Assembly (NCBI GenBank): GCA_026707145.1
Contig: JAPOXK010000004.1
Coordinates: 1-44,231, forward strand
Direction of reading: 5' to 3'
Origin: Chloroflexota bacterium
GTDB lineage: Bacteria; Chloroflexota; Dehalococcoidia; Bin125
DNA: 44,231 bases
Shown here: positions 1 through 9,102 of the stretch, piece by piece
How the letters are laid out: every line of letters begins with the position of its first letter
Position numbering within the stretch: position 1 is the stretch's first letter
The notes under the pieces: generated by a model
The model's database searches: none
What the model saw: only the letters and a program-made list of their open reading frames with translations
Told to the model about the DNA's origin: nothing
Position numbers and translations under genes: made by a program

Positions 1-190
1 CGGGAGGCGGGGCGGGCGTGCCCGTCGCGGGCGCCTCGTCCGGCGTGACGGCCGGTGCCGGGGTGGCTGCCGGGGGCGGCGGGCTCTCCGGGGGCGGCCG
101 GGCGCCGTCCGCGGATCCGCCACATGCCGCCAGCGCCAGGACGAGGCTGGCGGTGAGCAGGAGGGTTGCCCAATGGCGGGCGCGAGTCAT
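1..190 (-). CDS. Lipoprotein, N-terminal part (runs off window edge)
   Basis: Only about 63 codons are visible. The reading frame starts at the ATG complementary to 188-190 and stays open to base 1. The protein begins MTRARHW, followed by a hydrophobic stretch and a lipobox, LALAAC, with Cys at about residue 22; it should therefore be a signal-peptidase-II substrate anchored outside the membrane. After the Cys comes a Gly/Ala/Pro/Thr-rich linker typical of tethered extracytoplasmic proteins. The functional domain lies outside the window, so no function can be given. It is divergent from rpsO. A 'GGGGGC' stretch about 7 nt before the start may serve as ribosome binding site. Confidence 0.6.
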   Translation of the reverse strand, partial: MTRARHWATLLLTASLVLALAACGGSADGARPPPESPPPPAATPAPAVTPDEAPATGTPAPPP

Positions 191-345
191 GGCATGTGCC
201 CCCGCGGTCTTATCCAGGTTAACGCCGCCGCCGGGTGCGGGGTTCCGCCCGTCCCGCACGACCGGATGCCGGGGGCCGGCGGAGGGATGCGAACGCTCAA
301 AGCGGCTGCTGTGGCAGCAAAATCTTCCTGAGACACAGAGCCGCG

Positions 346-370
346 TTGTTCGCGCAAACGGCGTTATGCT
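346..370 (+). promoter_or_regulatory. Possible rpsO promoter (weak)
   Basis: A TATGCT -10-like box lies at 365-370, about 80 nt before rpsO. The nearest -35-like TTGTTC (346-351) is only 13 nt away, so the pair is not a good sigma-70 match. The same TATGCT hexamer stands before rho with correct spacing. The rest of the 191-446 gap holds only a small GCTGC-TGTG-GCAGC inverted repeat at 305-318. Confidence 0.25.
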
Positions 371-446
371 ACGGTTCTTCCGCAGCGGCAGCTCGGGCAG
401 GTACAAGGCCATGAGCGCCGCGCCCCGCGACCCTTGCAGGATGTGA

Positions 447-713
447 ATGCTGACGCGCAAGGAAAAAGACGAGGTCATCCGCGAGTACCGTCTCCATGAG
501 ACGGATACCGGCTCTCCTGAGGTCCAGGTGGCGACGCTGACGGCGCGCATCAACCGCCTCACCGAGCATCTGCGGGAGCACACGCACGATCACAGCACCC
601 GCCGGGGATTGCTCAAGCTGGTCGGCCGGCGCCGGCGGCAGTTGGGCTATCTCAACAAGACGGATGTGGGGCGCTATCGCAGCCTCATCGCCAGTCTCGG
701 CCTCCGCAAGTAG
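447..713 (+). CDS. rpsO: 30S ribosomal protein S15
   Basis: This is the primary 16S rRNA-binding protein of the small-subunit platform; it binds helices of the central domain and nucleates S6/S18 binding. The 88-residue length is normal. The family pattern is clear: the opening [19 protein letters not shown], then the [19 protein letters not shown] block, which contains the rRNA-contacting His/Asp/Ser residues, and the [12 protein letters not shown] motif. The ATG at 447 follows 'GCAGGA' by a few bases. An upstream ATG at 440 is followed directly by TGA and is not a start. pnp follows after a 295-bp spacer, the arrangement known from many bacteria, where the two genes are co-transcribed. Confidence 0.97.
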   Translation: MLTRKEKDEVIREYRLHETDTGSPEVQVATLTARINRLTEHLREHTHDHSTRRGLLKLVGRRRRQLGYLNKTDVGRYRSLIASLGLRK

Positions 714-792
714 CGGCGGCGCGGCGGCCGGCGCGCGCCGAAGCGGGCCGATGACCGTCGGAGGACACAGGAAGACGGAGGAAGCGGAGAGC

Positions 793-838
793 CGCTCGGG
801 ACGCACGGCGCGACAGCCGTCCCCAAACCGCCCGAGCG
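793..838 (+). other. Stem-loop in the rpsO-pnp spacer
   Basis: CGCTCGGG (793-800) is the exact reverse complement of CCCGAGCG (831-838), enclosing 30 nt. A competing inner pair, GGGACG (798-803) with CGTCCC (818-823), is also possible. In E. coli the rpsO-pnp spacer contains an RNase III-processed hairpin that controls pnp autoregulation; a similar role here is inference. No T-run follows, so it is not an intrinsic terminator. I see nothing else in 714-1008 except a purine-rich stretch leading to the pnp start. Confidence 0.35.
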
Positions 839-1008
839 CACGAGGAAACGGTCCGTGAGCAGGCGCCGGCTCCCTCGGGGAGGTCAAGACGAGCCGCGCC
901 CCGGAGCGAACCGCTAGGTAGAAAAGGCGGGCGCGCGGCAGGGCCGCGAGCGCCCCAGACGGAGGCAGATCGAAGAGGGCCCGACGCAATCGTCCGGGCC
1001 GGAAAGGC

Positions 1009-3645
1009 ATGATGGAGAAAACATACGAGATAGAGCTGGCGGGCGAGCCGCTGATCATCGCGACCGGGCGCTACGCCCAGCAGGCGGGCGGCGCGGTCAC
1101 GGTGCGCTACGGCGACACGTTGGTGCTCGGCACCGCCACCGCCAGCAAGCCGCGGCCCGGGATCGACTTCTTCCCCCTGTCCGTGGAGTTCGAGGAGCGG
1201 CTGTACGCGGCCGGGCGCATCCCGGGATCGTTCTTCCGCCGGGAGGGCCGCCCCACCACCACCGGCGTCCTCTCGGCCCGTCTGACGGACCGGCCCCTGC
1301 GGCCGCTGTTCCCCAAGGGCTACATGGACGACACGCAGGTCATCATCACGGTGCTCTCGGCCGACATGGAGCACCCCCCCGACACGCTCGGCACCATCGC
1401 CGCGAGCGCCGCCCTGACCATCTCCGACATCCCCTTCGACGGGCCCGTGGCCTCGGTGCGCTTGGGTCATGTCAACGGTTCGCTGGTGCTGCAGCCGAAG
1501 TTCGAAGAGCTCAACGAGAGCGACCTGAACATCGTCGTGGCCGGCACCAAGGACGCGATCATGATGGTCGAGGCCGACGCCGCCGAGGTCTCCGAGGCGC
1601 TGCTGGTCGAGGCCCTGGAGCTCGGCCAGGAGGCGATCGCCTCGATCGTGGCCGTCCAAGAGCAGCTGCGCGAGGACTTCGGCAAGCCCAAGCGTTCCTA
1701 CGAGGCGCCGGCCGTCGACGAGGAGGCGGTCGCGGCGATCGAGCGGCAGGTGGGCGCGGAGCTTACGACCGCCCTCTCCTCGGCCGGAATCGCCAAGGCA
1801 GAGCGCGAGGCGCGGATCGCCGCGCTCAAGGCGCAGGCGCTGGACGGCGTCGCCGACGAGGATCAGGAGCGGCAGGCGGCCGCCTTCGGCGATCTCGAAG
1901 GCCGCATCGTGCGCTCCAACATCCTGGAGCGCGGGCTGCGCCCGGACGGACGCACGCCCACGCAGATCCGCGAGCTGAGCAGCGAAGTGGGGCTGATCCC
2001 CCGCACCCACGGCTCCGGACTCTTCCAGCGCGGGGAGACGCAGGTGCTGGCGCTCACCACGCTGGCCGGCACCGGCATGGCGCAGCGCCTCGACGATCTG
2101 ACCCCGGTCGAGAGCAAGCGCTTCATGCACCACTACAACTTCCCGCCCTTTTCCACGGGGGAGACCGGCCGCGTCGGCACGCCCAGCCGGCGCTCGATCG
2201 GGCACGGCATGCTCGGCGAGCGCGCCATGATGGCCGTGCTGCCCGATTTCGACGAGTTTCCCTACACGATCCGCATCGTCTCCGAGGTGCTTTCCTCTAA
2301 CGGCAGCACCTCGCAGGCGAGCGTCTGTGCCGCCGTCCTCTCCATGATGGATGCCGGGGTGCCGCTGAAGGCGCCCGTGGCCGGCGTCGCCATGGGCCTC
2401 ATCAAGGGCGAGCAGGCGGACGAGTTCAGCGTCCTCACGGACATCGCCGGGATCGAGGATCACCTTGGCGACATGGACTTCAAGGTGGCCGGGACGCGCG
2501 CCGGCGTGACCGCGCTGCAGATGGACATCAAGGTCCAGGGGATCACGACCGCGATCATGGCGCAGGCGCTCGACCAGGCGCGCGCCGCTCGCCTGGAGGT
2601 CATCGAGTCGATGGCCGCGACCATCGCCGCGCCGCGCGACGAGATGTCGCCCTACGCGCCGCGGGTCCACCGCCTCAACGTTCCCCAGGAGAAGATCGGC
2701 GTGATCATCGGGCCGGGCGGCAAGACGATTCGCAGCCTGGAAGAGCAGACCGGCGCCTCCATCGACATCGAGTCGGATGGCGCGGTCTTCGTTTCCGCGC
2801 CGAACGGCGAGTCCCTGCGCAAGGCGACGGAGATCATCAACGCCATGACCAAGGAGGTGGAGCCGGGCGAGGTCTACACCGGCAAGGTCACGCGCCTGAT
2901 GAACTTCGGCGCCTTCGTCGAAGTGCTGCCCGGCAAGGACGCCCTGGTGCACATCTCCGAGCTGGCCGACTATCGCGTTCCGTCCGTCGAGGATGTGGTG
3001 AAGGTCGGCGACGAGCTCACCGTGAAGATCACCGAGATCGACAACCTGGGCCGCATCAACGCCTCGCGCCGCGCGCTGCTGACGGGCGAGGATGCTGCGT
3101 CCGGCCGTGACCAGCCCGCGGATCGCGACGAGCGCGACGGTGGCGCGGATGGCGACGAGCGCGGCGATGGCGACGATCGTCCGGGCCGCGGCCCGAGGCC
3201 GCGGCGCGGCCGGGCCGGGCGCGGCTTCCGGGACCGTCCTCCCGCGCGCGAGCGCGGCTTCGACGGCGACGGCCCCAGCCGGGAGCGCGCGTTCCGAAGC
3301 GACGACGCTCCCGAGGAAGCGCGTCCGGATTCCGGTTCCGAGGAGTTCGAGCGGCGCGAGCGGCAGCCGGTCGAGTCGGCTGCCAACGATGCCGAGGCGC
3401 CGGCGGGAGTTGGCCGGCGCCGGCGCCGGCGCCGGCGCCGCCGGTCGGGTGGCGATGCGGGGAGCCCCAGCGGCGACGGAGGAGCCGCCGCCCAAGAGCG
3501 GCAGCCGGACACTACCGCCAGCGGCCGGCCGCTCTCGCGGGTGATCAGCCGGTTGGGTGCCCGCCGGGCGCACCGGGAATCCTCGGATGGGGATCTGGGC
3601 CCGCCTCCCCCGCCGCGTCCGGACTTCGGCGCGCCCCAGTCGTAA
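1009..3645 (+). CDS. pnp: Polyribonucleotide nucleotidyltransferase (PNPase) with long Arg-rich tail
   Basis: This 3'-to-5' phosphorolytic exoribonuclease uses phosphate to degrade mRNA to NDPs. The order is RNase PH domain 1 (about 12-145), the helical linker, RNase PH domain 2 with the FSTGETGR and [11 protein letters not shown] motifs (about 325-470), KH (about 552-612, with the [10 protein letters not shown] loop) and S1 (about 618-690, [18 protein letters not shown]). The protein has 878 residues against the usual ~700. The excess is a low-complexity tail rich in Arg, Asp and Gly that includes ten consecutive Arg (803-812). ATG 1009 and ATG 1012 are both possible starts behind GGAAAGG. 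dapB follows 11 bp downstream. Confidence 0.96.
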   Translation: MMEKTYEIELAGEPLIIATGRYAQQAGGAVTVRYGDTLVLGTATASKPRPGIDFFPLSVEFEERLYAAGRIPGSFFRREGRPTTTGVLSARLTDRPLRPLFPKGYMDDTQVIITVLSADMEHPPDTLGTIAASAALTISDIPFDGPVASVRLGHVNGSLVLQPKFEELNESDLNIVVAGTKDAIMMVEADAAEVSEALLVEALELGQEAIASIVAVQEQLREDFGKPKRSYEAPAVDEEAVAAIERQVGAELTTALSSAGIAKAEREARIAALKAQALDGVADEDQERQAAAFGDLEGRIVRSNILERGLRPDGRTPTQIRELSSEVGLIPRTHGSGLFQRGETQVLALTTLAGTGMAQRLDDLTPVESKRFMHHYNFPPFSTGETGRVGTPSRRSIGHGMLGERAMMAVLPDFDEFPYTIRIVSEVLSSNGSTSQASVCAAVLSMMDAGVPLKAPVAGVAMGLIKGEQADEFSVLTDIAGIEDHLGDMDFKVAGTRAGVTALQMDIKVQGITTAIMAQALDQARAARLEVIESMAATIAAPRDEMSPYAPRVHRLNVPQEKIGVIIGPGGKTIRSLEEQTGASIDIESDGAVFVSAPNGESLRKATEIINAMTKEVEPGEVYTGKVTRLMNFGAFVEVLPGKDALVHISELADYRVPSVEDVVKVGDELTVKITEIDNLGRINASRRALLTGEDAASGRDQPADRDERDGGADGDERGDGDDRPGRGPRPRRGRAGRGFRDRPPARERGFDGDGPSRERAFRSDDAPEEARPDSGSEEFERRERQPVESAANDAEAPAGVGRRRRRRRRRRSGGDAGSPSGDGGAAAQERQPDTTASGRPLSRVISRLGARRAHRESSDGDLGPPPPPRPDFGAPQS
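3415..3444 (+). repeat. CGGCGC hexanucleotide repeat encoding poly-Arg
   Basis: Alternating CGG and CGC codons give four CGGCGC units followed by CGCCGG, encoding ten Arg in the pnp tail. The repeat is self-complementary (it contains GGCGCC and GCCGGC), so it can fold back on itself and is a candidate for length variation between strains. Confidence 0.8.
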
Positions 3646-3656
3646 CGGCGACGACG

Positions 3657-4448
3657 ATGACGCTGCGCGTCGCGGTCAGCGGCAGCGGCCAGATGGGGGC
3701 CCGGATTCTGACCACGGTGGCCGCCGCCGACGGGCTCGAGATCGCGGGCGTGATCGAGAAGTACTCGCACGGGCGGACGTACGCGCTGAGCGACGGGCGC
3801 ACCGTGCCGCTCACCCAGAGCGTTACGGGGCTGCGCGACCTCGGCGCGGACGTCGTTGTCGATTTCAGCAATGCGGCCTGGACGGAGCAGATCTTGCCCT
3901 TGGCGATCGAAGCCGGCGTCTCTCCCGTGGTCGGCACCTCCGGGCTGCCGGACGCGCTGATCGAGCAATCCGCCGCCGCCTGCGCCGCGCAGCGGTTGGG
4001 CGGAGTGGTCGCCGCCAACTTCGCGCTCGGCGCCGTGATGCTGATGCATCTCGCCCGCGTGGCCGCTCCCTTCTTCGACGCGGCCGAGGTGATCGAGCAG
4101 CATCACGACGGCAAGGTCGACGCACCCTCGGGGACCGCGATCGCGACGGCGCGCGGGATGCGCGAGGCGCGCACGGAGGACTTCGGGCGCAACGTGGCGG
4201 AGCAGGAGACGCTGCCCGACGCGCGGGGCGCGGCGCTTGCCGGCGTCACTCTCCACTCCGTTCGCCTGCCGGGCCTGGTGGCGCACCAAGAGGTGATCTT
4301 CGGCGGGCTAGGGGAGACGTTGACGCTGCGGCATGACTCCACGAGCCGGGAGTCGTTCATGCCCGGGGTGCTGCGCGCGATCCGCGCCGTCCCGCAGCTC
4401 GACCACCTCGTGATCGGCCTCGATCGGCTGCTCGGTCTGCGAGACTGA
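3657..4448 (+). CDS. dapB: 4-hydroxy-tetrahydrodipicolinate reductase
   Basis: DapB is the NAD(P)H-dependent reductase acting after DapA in the diaminopimelate/lysine pathway. The 263 residues match the family. Visible are the N-terminal dinucleotide-binding GSGQMG, the VVDFSNA and VVGTSGL segments, NFALGAVML, the catalytic and substrate-binding EQHHDGKVDAPSGTA (His pair, Lys, and the Ser-Gly-Thr loop), and the C-terminal SVRLPGLVAHQEVIFGG. The ATG at 3657 is 11 bp after the pnp stop and has only a weak purine-rich upstream region (GGCGACGACG). The gene heads dapB-asd-dapA; a promoter of its own is not apparent, so it may be read from upstream. Confidence 0.96.
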   Translation: MTLRVAVSGSGQMGARILTTVAAADGLEIAGVIEKYSHGRTYALSDGRTVPLTQSVTGLRDLGADVVVDFSNAAWTEQILPLAIEAGVSPVVGTSGLPDALIEQSAAACAAQRLGGVVAANFALGAVMLMHLARVAAPFFDAAEVIEQHHDGKVDAPSGTAIATARGMREARTEDFGRNVAEQETLPDARGAALAGVTLHSVRLPGLVAHQEVIFGGLGETLTLRHDSTSRESFMPGVLRAIRAVPQLDHLVIGLDRLLGLRD

Positions 4449-4551
4449 TGCCGGAGACGCTCTCGCCGCCGGGCGCCGGAGCGCTGGAGTACCATTGGAC
4501 CCCGCCGCGGAGGCTGGCGACCGCCGGCGCTGCGGAGGGACGAGGACCGCG

Positions 4552-5568
4552 ATGACGAGAGAGCTGACCGTCGCGCTTGTCGGCGCCACGGGCGTCGTGG
4601 GTGAGCAGTTTCTCCAGATCATGGAGGCGCGCGCGCTGCCGGTGCGCGAGCTCCGGCTTCTGGCGACGGCACGCTCCGCCGGACGCGCGATCCCGTTTCG
4701 CGGCGAGACCCTGACCGTCGCGGAGACGACCGCGGAGGCGCTTGCCGGCGCCGACGTCGTCTTCGTGTCGGCGTCCACGGAGGCCTCGCGGCACTGGTGT
4801 CCGATCGCGCGGGACCTTGGGGCCGTCGCCTTCGACGACTCCTCCGCATTCCGCATGGAGCCCGACGTGCCGCTCGTTGTTCCGGAGGTCAACGGCGAGA
4901 CGCTTCGATCGCATCGGGGAATCATCGCGACGCCCAACTGTTCGACCGTGCCCGTGGTCCTGACCCTGGCTCCGTTGATGCGCGAGCGCGCCGTCCGGCG
5001 CGTGATCGCCGACACCTACCAATCCGTCTCGGGAAGCGGCGGCGCCGCGGTGGTGGAGCTGCGCGAGCAGACGGCTGCCCGGCTCGCCGATCGCCCGCAC
5101 GAGCCGGAGGTCTACCCCAAGCAGATCGCCTTCAACACCATTCCCCAGGTCGATCTCTTCCTGGAGGACGGCTACACCAAAGAGGAATGGAAGATGATCG
5201 CGGAGAGCCGCAAGATCCTGGGGCAAGCGGATCTGGCGATCAGCGCGACGTGCGTGCGCGTTCCCACCTTCGTGGCCCACGCGGCGGCGGTGCACGTCGA
5301 GCTGGACGCCCCCCTCACGGCGGCGGCGGCGCGCGTCCTCTGGAGCGGACAGGACGGACTGGCTGTCGTGGACGACCCCGTCAACGCGGGCTATCCGACG
5401 CCCGTCGACAGCGCCCATCGTGATCCGGTCTTCGTGGGGCGCGTGCGGCAGGACGCCTCCCACCCGAATGGCCTCGCCTACTGGGTCGTCAGCGATAATC
5501 TGCGGAAGGGTGCGGCGCTGAACATCGTGCAGATGGTCGAATGGATGCTGGCCGACGGCTGCTTGTAG
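4552..5568 (+). CDS. asd: Aspartate-semialdehyde dehydrogenase
   Basis: The enzyme reduces aspartyl phosphate to aspartate semialdehyde, the branch point to lysine, threonine and methionine. The start is set at the ATG at 4552, giving 338 residues, because GGAGGGA and GAGGA stand just upstream and the protein then opens with the NADP-binding GATGVVGEQ. An in-frame ATG 57 bp upstream lacks these. Catalytic residues are visible: the nucleophilic Cys in TPNCSTVP, the Gln of YQSVSGSG, and Arg and His spaced as in the family in RVPTFVAH. The residue after that His is Ala, where Ser is common. It lies between dapB and dapA. Confidence 0.96.
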   Translation: MTRELTVALVGATGVVGEQFLQIMEARALPVRELRLLATARSAGRAIPFRGETLTVAETTAEALAGADVVFVSASTEASRHWCPIARDLGAVAFDDSSAFRMEPDVPLVVPEVNGETLRSHRGIIATPNCSTVPVVLTLAPLMRERAVRRVIADTYQSVSGSGGAAVVELREQTAARLADRPHEPEVYPKQIAFNTIPQVDLFLEDGYTKEEWKMIAESRKILGQADLAISATCVRVPTFVAHAAAVHVELDAPLTAAAARVLWSGQDGLAVVDDPVNAGYPTPVDSAHRDPVFVGRVRQDASHPNGLAYWVVSDNLRKGAALNIVQMVEWMLADGCL

Positions 5569-5596
5569 CGGACGCACGGAACGACTGAGCAAGATC

Positions 5597-6502
5597 ATGA
5601 TCGAACTCGGACGCCTCTTTACCGCCATGGTCACGCCGATGCGGCCGGACGAGTCGGTCGATGTCGACCAAGCCAAGCGCTTGGCAAGGGCGCTGCTGGA
5701 GACGGGCAGCGACGGACTGGTGGTCTGTGGCACCACCGGCGAAGCGTCGACGCTGGAATTCGAAGAGGAGCGCCTGCTCTTCCGCGAGCTGCTGCCGGTC
5801 GTGCGGGAGCACGGCGCCGCGCTGGTTGCGGGCACGGGTTCGAACAGCACGCGCACGGCGATCGACTCGTCGGTCCGCGCGGAGCGGATCGGCGTCGACG
5901 CGCTTCTCCTGGTTGTGCCCTACTACAACAAGCCCTCGCAGGAGGGGCTCTACCGGCATTTTCAGGCGGTGGCCGCGTCGGTCCGGATCCCCTGCATTCT
6001 CTACAACGTTCCCAGCCGCACCGGCACCAATATGACTGCGGACACACAGCTCCGGCTCGCTGCGATTCCCAACATCGTTGGGACCAAAGAAGCCAGCGGT
6101 GACCTGGACCAGATCGGGCGCATCATCGCTGGGGCCCCCGAGGGATTCCGCGTCTGGAGCGGCAACGACGGAGACAACTTACCCATCCTCTCGATCGGCG
6201 GTTACGGCGTGGTCAGCGTCGTCTCGCATCTGGCCGGGCGGCAGGTGCGCGGCTGCATCGATGCGGCCGTGCGCGGCGATCTGGCGGAGGCGGGCCGCAT
6301 CCATCGCCGGCTCATGCCGCTCGTGAAGGCCATGTTCATCGACGGCAACCCGGTGCCCCTCAAGTACGCCCTGAATCACGTGGGGTTCCCGGTCGGCCCG
6401 GCCCGTCCTCCCTTGGTGGAGCCGGACGAGGCGACTGCCGCGAAGATCCGCGCCGCCGTGGCCGCAGCACAGATCGACCTGCCGGTCTCGGTTTCGCCGT
6501 AG
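5597..6502 (+). CDS. dapA: 4-hydroxy-tetrahydrodipicolinate synthase
   Basis: This class I aldolase condenses pyruvate with aspartate semialdehyde. The protein has 301 residues and a TIM-barrel pattern. Visible are the substrate loop GTTGEASTL, the catalytic Tyr in LYNVPSRTGTN, the Schiff-base Lys in VGTKEASGDL, and GYYNK-like VVPYYNKPSQEG. It begins 28 bp after asd. The ribosome binding site is weak ('GGAACGACTGAG'). It is the last gene of the dapB-asd-dapA set and runs towards the minus-strand genes, separated from them by a strong GC hairpin. Confidence 0.96.
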   Translation: MIELGRLFTAMVTPMRPDESVDVDQAKRLARALLETGSDGLVVCGTTGEASTLEFEEERLLFRELLPVVREHGAALVAGTGSNSTRTAIDSSVRAERIGVDALLLVVPYYNKPSQEGLYRHFQAVAASVRIPCILYNVPSRTGTNMTADTQLRLAAIPNIVGTKEASGDLDQIGRIIAGAPEGFRVWSGNDGDNLPILSIGGYGVVSVVSHLAGRQVRGCIDAAVRGDLAEAGRIHRRLMPLVKAMFIDGNPVPLKYALNHVGFPVGPARPPLVEPDEATAAKIRAAVAAAQIDLPVSVSP

Positions 6503-6575
6503 GCGCAACCGAGGCCGTCGCGGCGGCTCTCGATTTAACTGCTGACTGCTAACTGCGCGCTGGTTCGGGCTCAGG

Positions 6576-6609
6576 TCCGCCGGAGGCGCGGGCACCGCGC
6601 GCCGGCGGA
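6576..6609. terminator. Strong GC hairpin between convergent genes
   Basis: TCCGCCGG (6576-6583) pairs with CCGGCGGA (6602-6609), and inside it GCGCGG (6586-6591) pairs with CCGCGC (6595-6600) around a GCA loop: 14 base pairs with only a small interior bulge. It lies between dapA (+) and the small membrane gene (-). There is no T-run on either side, so it is not a classic intrinsic terminator. It may stop or stabilise transcripts together with Rho. Just upstream, about 6538-6556, is a short direct repeat of ACTGCT units. Confidence 0.45.
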
Positions 6610-6677
6610 ACGGCGCCATCCTCGCGCTCGCCGGCCGGATTGGGATGGGGGCGCGAGACCCGAGCTTCTCCGGCCGT

Positions 6678-6956
6678 CTACTGAGGAGGCGGCTCTTCCC
6701 CGTCCCGGGTTTCGTCTTGGCCGTCCGTCTCGTCCTCGCTCTCCGGTTCACGGCACTGATCGTCCGTCCGCTCCGGGTCGTCCGGGAAGAGCTGCTCGAT
6801 CTCTTGGCAGGCGGCCTCGGCGGCCATCCGCGACTCCGATTCACTGCCCGTCACCTCGTCATGAATCGCGAAGCCCACGATCGCCGCCAGTCCCGCGACG
6901 AGCAAGGCGGTGACGATGAAAACCCAAAAGATGGTTGGAGTCCCGCGGTTGGCCAT
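6678..6956 (-). CDS. Small single-span membrane protein, acidic tail
   Basis: The 92-residue protein begins MANRGTPT and has one clear transmembrane segment (about 9-29, IFWVFIVTALLVAGLAAIV). A hydrophilic region very rich in Asp and Glu follows, with two Cys residues and a Gln/Pro-rich end. I do not recognise a family. The start is supported by AGG five bases before the ATG. It is the most downstream minus-strand gene after purA and the CopD-like gene but is separated from them by about 130 bp, so it may have its own promoter. Topology with a short N-terminus inside and the acidic tail outside is plausible. Confidence 0.6.
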   Translation of the reverse strand: MANRGTPTIFWVFIVTALLVAGLAAIVGFAIHDEVTGSESESRMAAEAACQEIEQLFPDDPERTDDQCREPESEDETDGQDETRDGEEPPPQ

Positions 6957-7087
6957 GGCACCTAACAGCTTCGTAACGGCCCGGCGCCGCTCGTCCGGTC
7001 GGAGCGTCGCTAGCCGGGCCGTATCTTAGCGAATGCCGCCGTTAGCTGGAATCGCGTCGCGCAACGGCGCCCCTGCCTTGTGTTCCG

Positions 7088-7633
7088 TCAGATCTGCCGC
7101 AACGCGAGAGCGTCTTCCTGCAGGAAGCCGGCCGCGATCACGGTGAGCAGCGATGCCAGCAGCCCGATGACGGCCAGCAAGACCGACCAGCGGCGCAGGC
7201 GCTGGGCGCGCGCCTGCGCTCCCGCCTCGCTCCGCTCCGCCGCCGCCTCCAACAACGCCAGGATCCGTGGTCCGGTCACGAACGAGTGCAGGGCGACGGC
7301 TAGGATCGCGACCAGGACGATGGCCATCTTCGCGCTGAAGATGTAGCCCCAGCGCACGTCGAAGATATCGCCGCCGAACGGCGCCGCGATCGCCTCCACC
7401 GCCGCCCGGCGCTCCGCCTCCATGATCAGGCCCGTGATGACGAGTCCCGCCATCGCGGGCCAGGCGACCAGGTTGAAGCGCCGCGTGAAGCGCCGGAGCG
7501 TCGCGAGGCGCGTGCGGTCGTCGTCGATGGCGCGGAGGGCAGGCACGACGGCCGCCGCGGCCAGGAGTTGCGGCCCCACCCAGATCGTGGCGAACAGCAC
7601 ATGCAGGCCGGTCAGAATCGCATCGCCGGTCAC
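7088..7633 (-). CDS. CopD-like four-helix membrane protein
   Basis: An integral membrane protein of 181 residues with about four hydrophobic spans (near 5-25, 52-70, 95-118 and 145-170). The pattern resembles the CopD / DUF2269 families: an HVLFATIWVGPQLL first helix with a His, then an Arg-rich loop and a WGYIFSAKMAIVL helix. Copper export is a database association only; nothing here proves a substrate. The start is taken at the GTG of 7633 because AAGGAG lies five bases before it. The GTG two codons earlier would overlap that site. It is 25 bp downstream of purA and probably co-transcribed with it. Confidence 0.7.
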   Translation of the reverse strand: MTGDAILTGLHVLFATIWVGPQLLAAAAVVPALRAIDDDRTRLATLRRFTRRFNLVAWPAMAGLVITGLIMEAERRAAVEAIAAPFGGDIFDVRWGYIFSAKMAIVLVAILAVALHSFVTGPRILALLEAAAERSEAGAQARAQRLRRWSVLLAVIGLLASLLTVIAAGFLQEDALALRQI

Positions 7634-7658
7634 GGGCACTCCTTCCAGACAGCCATGA

Positions 7659-8945
7659 CTAAAGGATCGGGCTGACGATGATCGCCTCGTTGCGCTCGGG
7701 GCCCACGCCCACGATGTCGGCGGGGGCGCCGAGCAGGCTCTCGATCCGCCGGACGTAGCTCATCGCCGCCGCTGGCAGATCCTCGAAGCGGCGGCAGCCC
7801 GTGGTCTGGCTGAGCCAGCCGGGTAGATCTTCCCACACGGGCTGCGCTGCCGCGATCGCCGCGTGGCTGCTGGGGAACCGCTCGACCCGCCGTCCGCCGA
7901 TTTCGTAGGCCACGCAGATCCTGATCGTCTCGAAGGTGTCCAACACGTCGAGGCGCGTCAGGGCGATGCTGCTACAGCCGTTGAGTTCGATGGAGTACCG
8001 TCCTGCGACCGCGTCGAACCAGCCGCAGCGGCGCGGGCGGCCCGTCGTTGTGCCGTACTCCTGCCCGCACTCGCGCAGGCGATCGCCTTCCGCCCCCCGC
8101 AGCTCGCTGGGCATGGGGCCATTCCCGACGCGCGTCTGGTACGCCTTGTAGATCCCGACGACGCGGCTCACGTCCAGGGGGCTGATCCCTACTCCCAGCG
8201 CTGCCCCGGCGGCCGTCGAGCTCGGGACGGACGAGGTGACGTAGTCGTACGTCCCCATGTCGAGGTCGAGCAGGCTGCCCTGCGCACCCTCAAGCACGAT
8301 CCGATCGCCCCGGCCGATCGCCTCCTGGCAGATGTGACTCGTGTCCGTGACATAGGGCTCGAGCCGCGCCCAGTGCTCCCGGTAGCGCGCGAAGGTGTCG
8401 TCGAAGTCCAGAGGAGCGCGGTTGTAGAGCTGCGTGAGGACGCGGTTCTTGTACCCGAGGACGAAGCGGAGCCGCTCCGCGAAGCTGGCGGCGTCGGCTA
8501 GGTCGGACAGGCGCAGGCCCATCCGTGCGACTTTGTCGATGAAGGCGGGACCGACGCCCTTGCCCGTCGTTCCCACCGCGTGCGCCCCCCGGAGCTCCTC
8601 ATCCGCCGCGTCGATGATGGGGTGCCAAGGCATGACGACCTGCGCGCGATCCGAGACGAACAGCCGCTGCGTGTTGACGCCCCGCGCTTCCAGCATCTCG
8701 ATTTCGTGGATCAGCTCGGCCGGATCAACGACCACGCCGTTGCCGATCACGCAGATCATCTCCGAAAAGATGCCCGCCGGCACGAGGTGCAGGGCGAACT
8801 TTCCGAGGTCGTTAACGACCGTATGCCCCGCGTTATGCCCTGCGGAGTAGCGAGCGATGATCTGCGCCTTGCGGGCGATCAGATCGACGATCCGGCCTTT
8901 ACCTTCGTCGCCCCATTGCCCGCCGATAACCACAACCGCCGGCAT
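7659..8945 (-). CDS. purA: Adenylosuccinate synthase
   Basis: PurA joins IMP and aspartate with GTP hydrolysis, the first committed step to AMP. The 428 residues match the family. The N-terminal GGQWGDEGKGRIVD loop carries the catalytic Asp and Lys, followed by the GHNAGHT motif with the catalytic His. Further on are VGTTGKGVGPA, the LEGAQGSLLDLDMGTYDYVTSS stretch, TTGRPRRCGWFD, and the C-terminal VGVGPERNEAI. The ATG at 8945 has CGGGAACGG upstream. A long imperfect hairpin lies 37-75 bp before the start in the divergent region shared with the antiporter gene. Confidence 0.97.
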   Translation of the reverse strand: MPAVVVIGGQWGDEGKGRIVDLIARKAQIIARYSAGHNAGHTVVNDLGKFALHLVPAGIFSEMICVIGNGVVVDPAELIHEIEMLEARGVNTQRLFVSDRAQVVMPWHPIIDAADEELRGAHAVGTTGKGVGPAFIDKVARMGLRLSDLADAASFAERLRFVLGYKNRVLTQLYNRAPLDFDDTFARYREHWARLEPYVTDTSHICQEAIGRGDRIVLEGAQGSLLDLDMGTYDYVTSSVPSSTAAGAALGVGISPLDVSRVVGIYKAYQTRVGNGPMPSELRGAEGDRLRECGQEYGTTTGRPRRCGWFDAVAGRYSIELNGCSSIALTRLDVLDTFETIRICVAYEIGGRRVERFPSSHAAIAAAQPVWEDLPGWLSQTTGCRRFEDLPAAAMSYVRRIESLLGAPADIVGVGPERNEAIIVSPIL

Positions 8946-8981
8946 TTATGCCGTTCCCGTCAGGCACGCACGCGCGAACGG

Positions 8982-9020
8982 GCGTGCTCCCGCGTTAAAA
9001 CCCGCGGGATTGTAGCACGC
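8982..9020. other. Two-step hairpin in purA/antiporter divergent region
   Basis: CCCGCG (8989-8994) pairs with CGCGGG (9003-9008) around an 8-nt loop, TTAAAACC. The flanking GCGTGCT (8982-8988) pairs with AGCACGC (9014-9020), with a 5-nt bulge on one side. The result is 13 pairs. There is no T-run towards purA, so simple attenuation is not supported. It could be a leader structure of the purA mRNA or an operator between the divergent genes. Confidence 0.4.
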
Positions 9021-9102
9021 ATCCCGTGCGATCCCGGTTGATGAAGCGCGTTAGCGGATAAACTAGAACGCAGCGATCCCCAGCGTATGAGCGGAGAGGC
9101 GC

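Noticed and set aside
685-3573. 962-codon open frame antisense to pnp
   Set aside because: It mirrors pnp codon by codon, is rich in Arg/Gly/His/Asp as expected for antisense of GC-rich genes, has no domains, and pnp is certain.
9038-9064. TTGATG ... TAAACT as antiporter promoter
   Set aside because: The spacer is only 15 bp and both boxes are imperfect; not strong enough to list as a feature.
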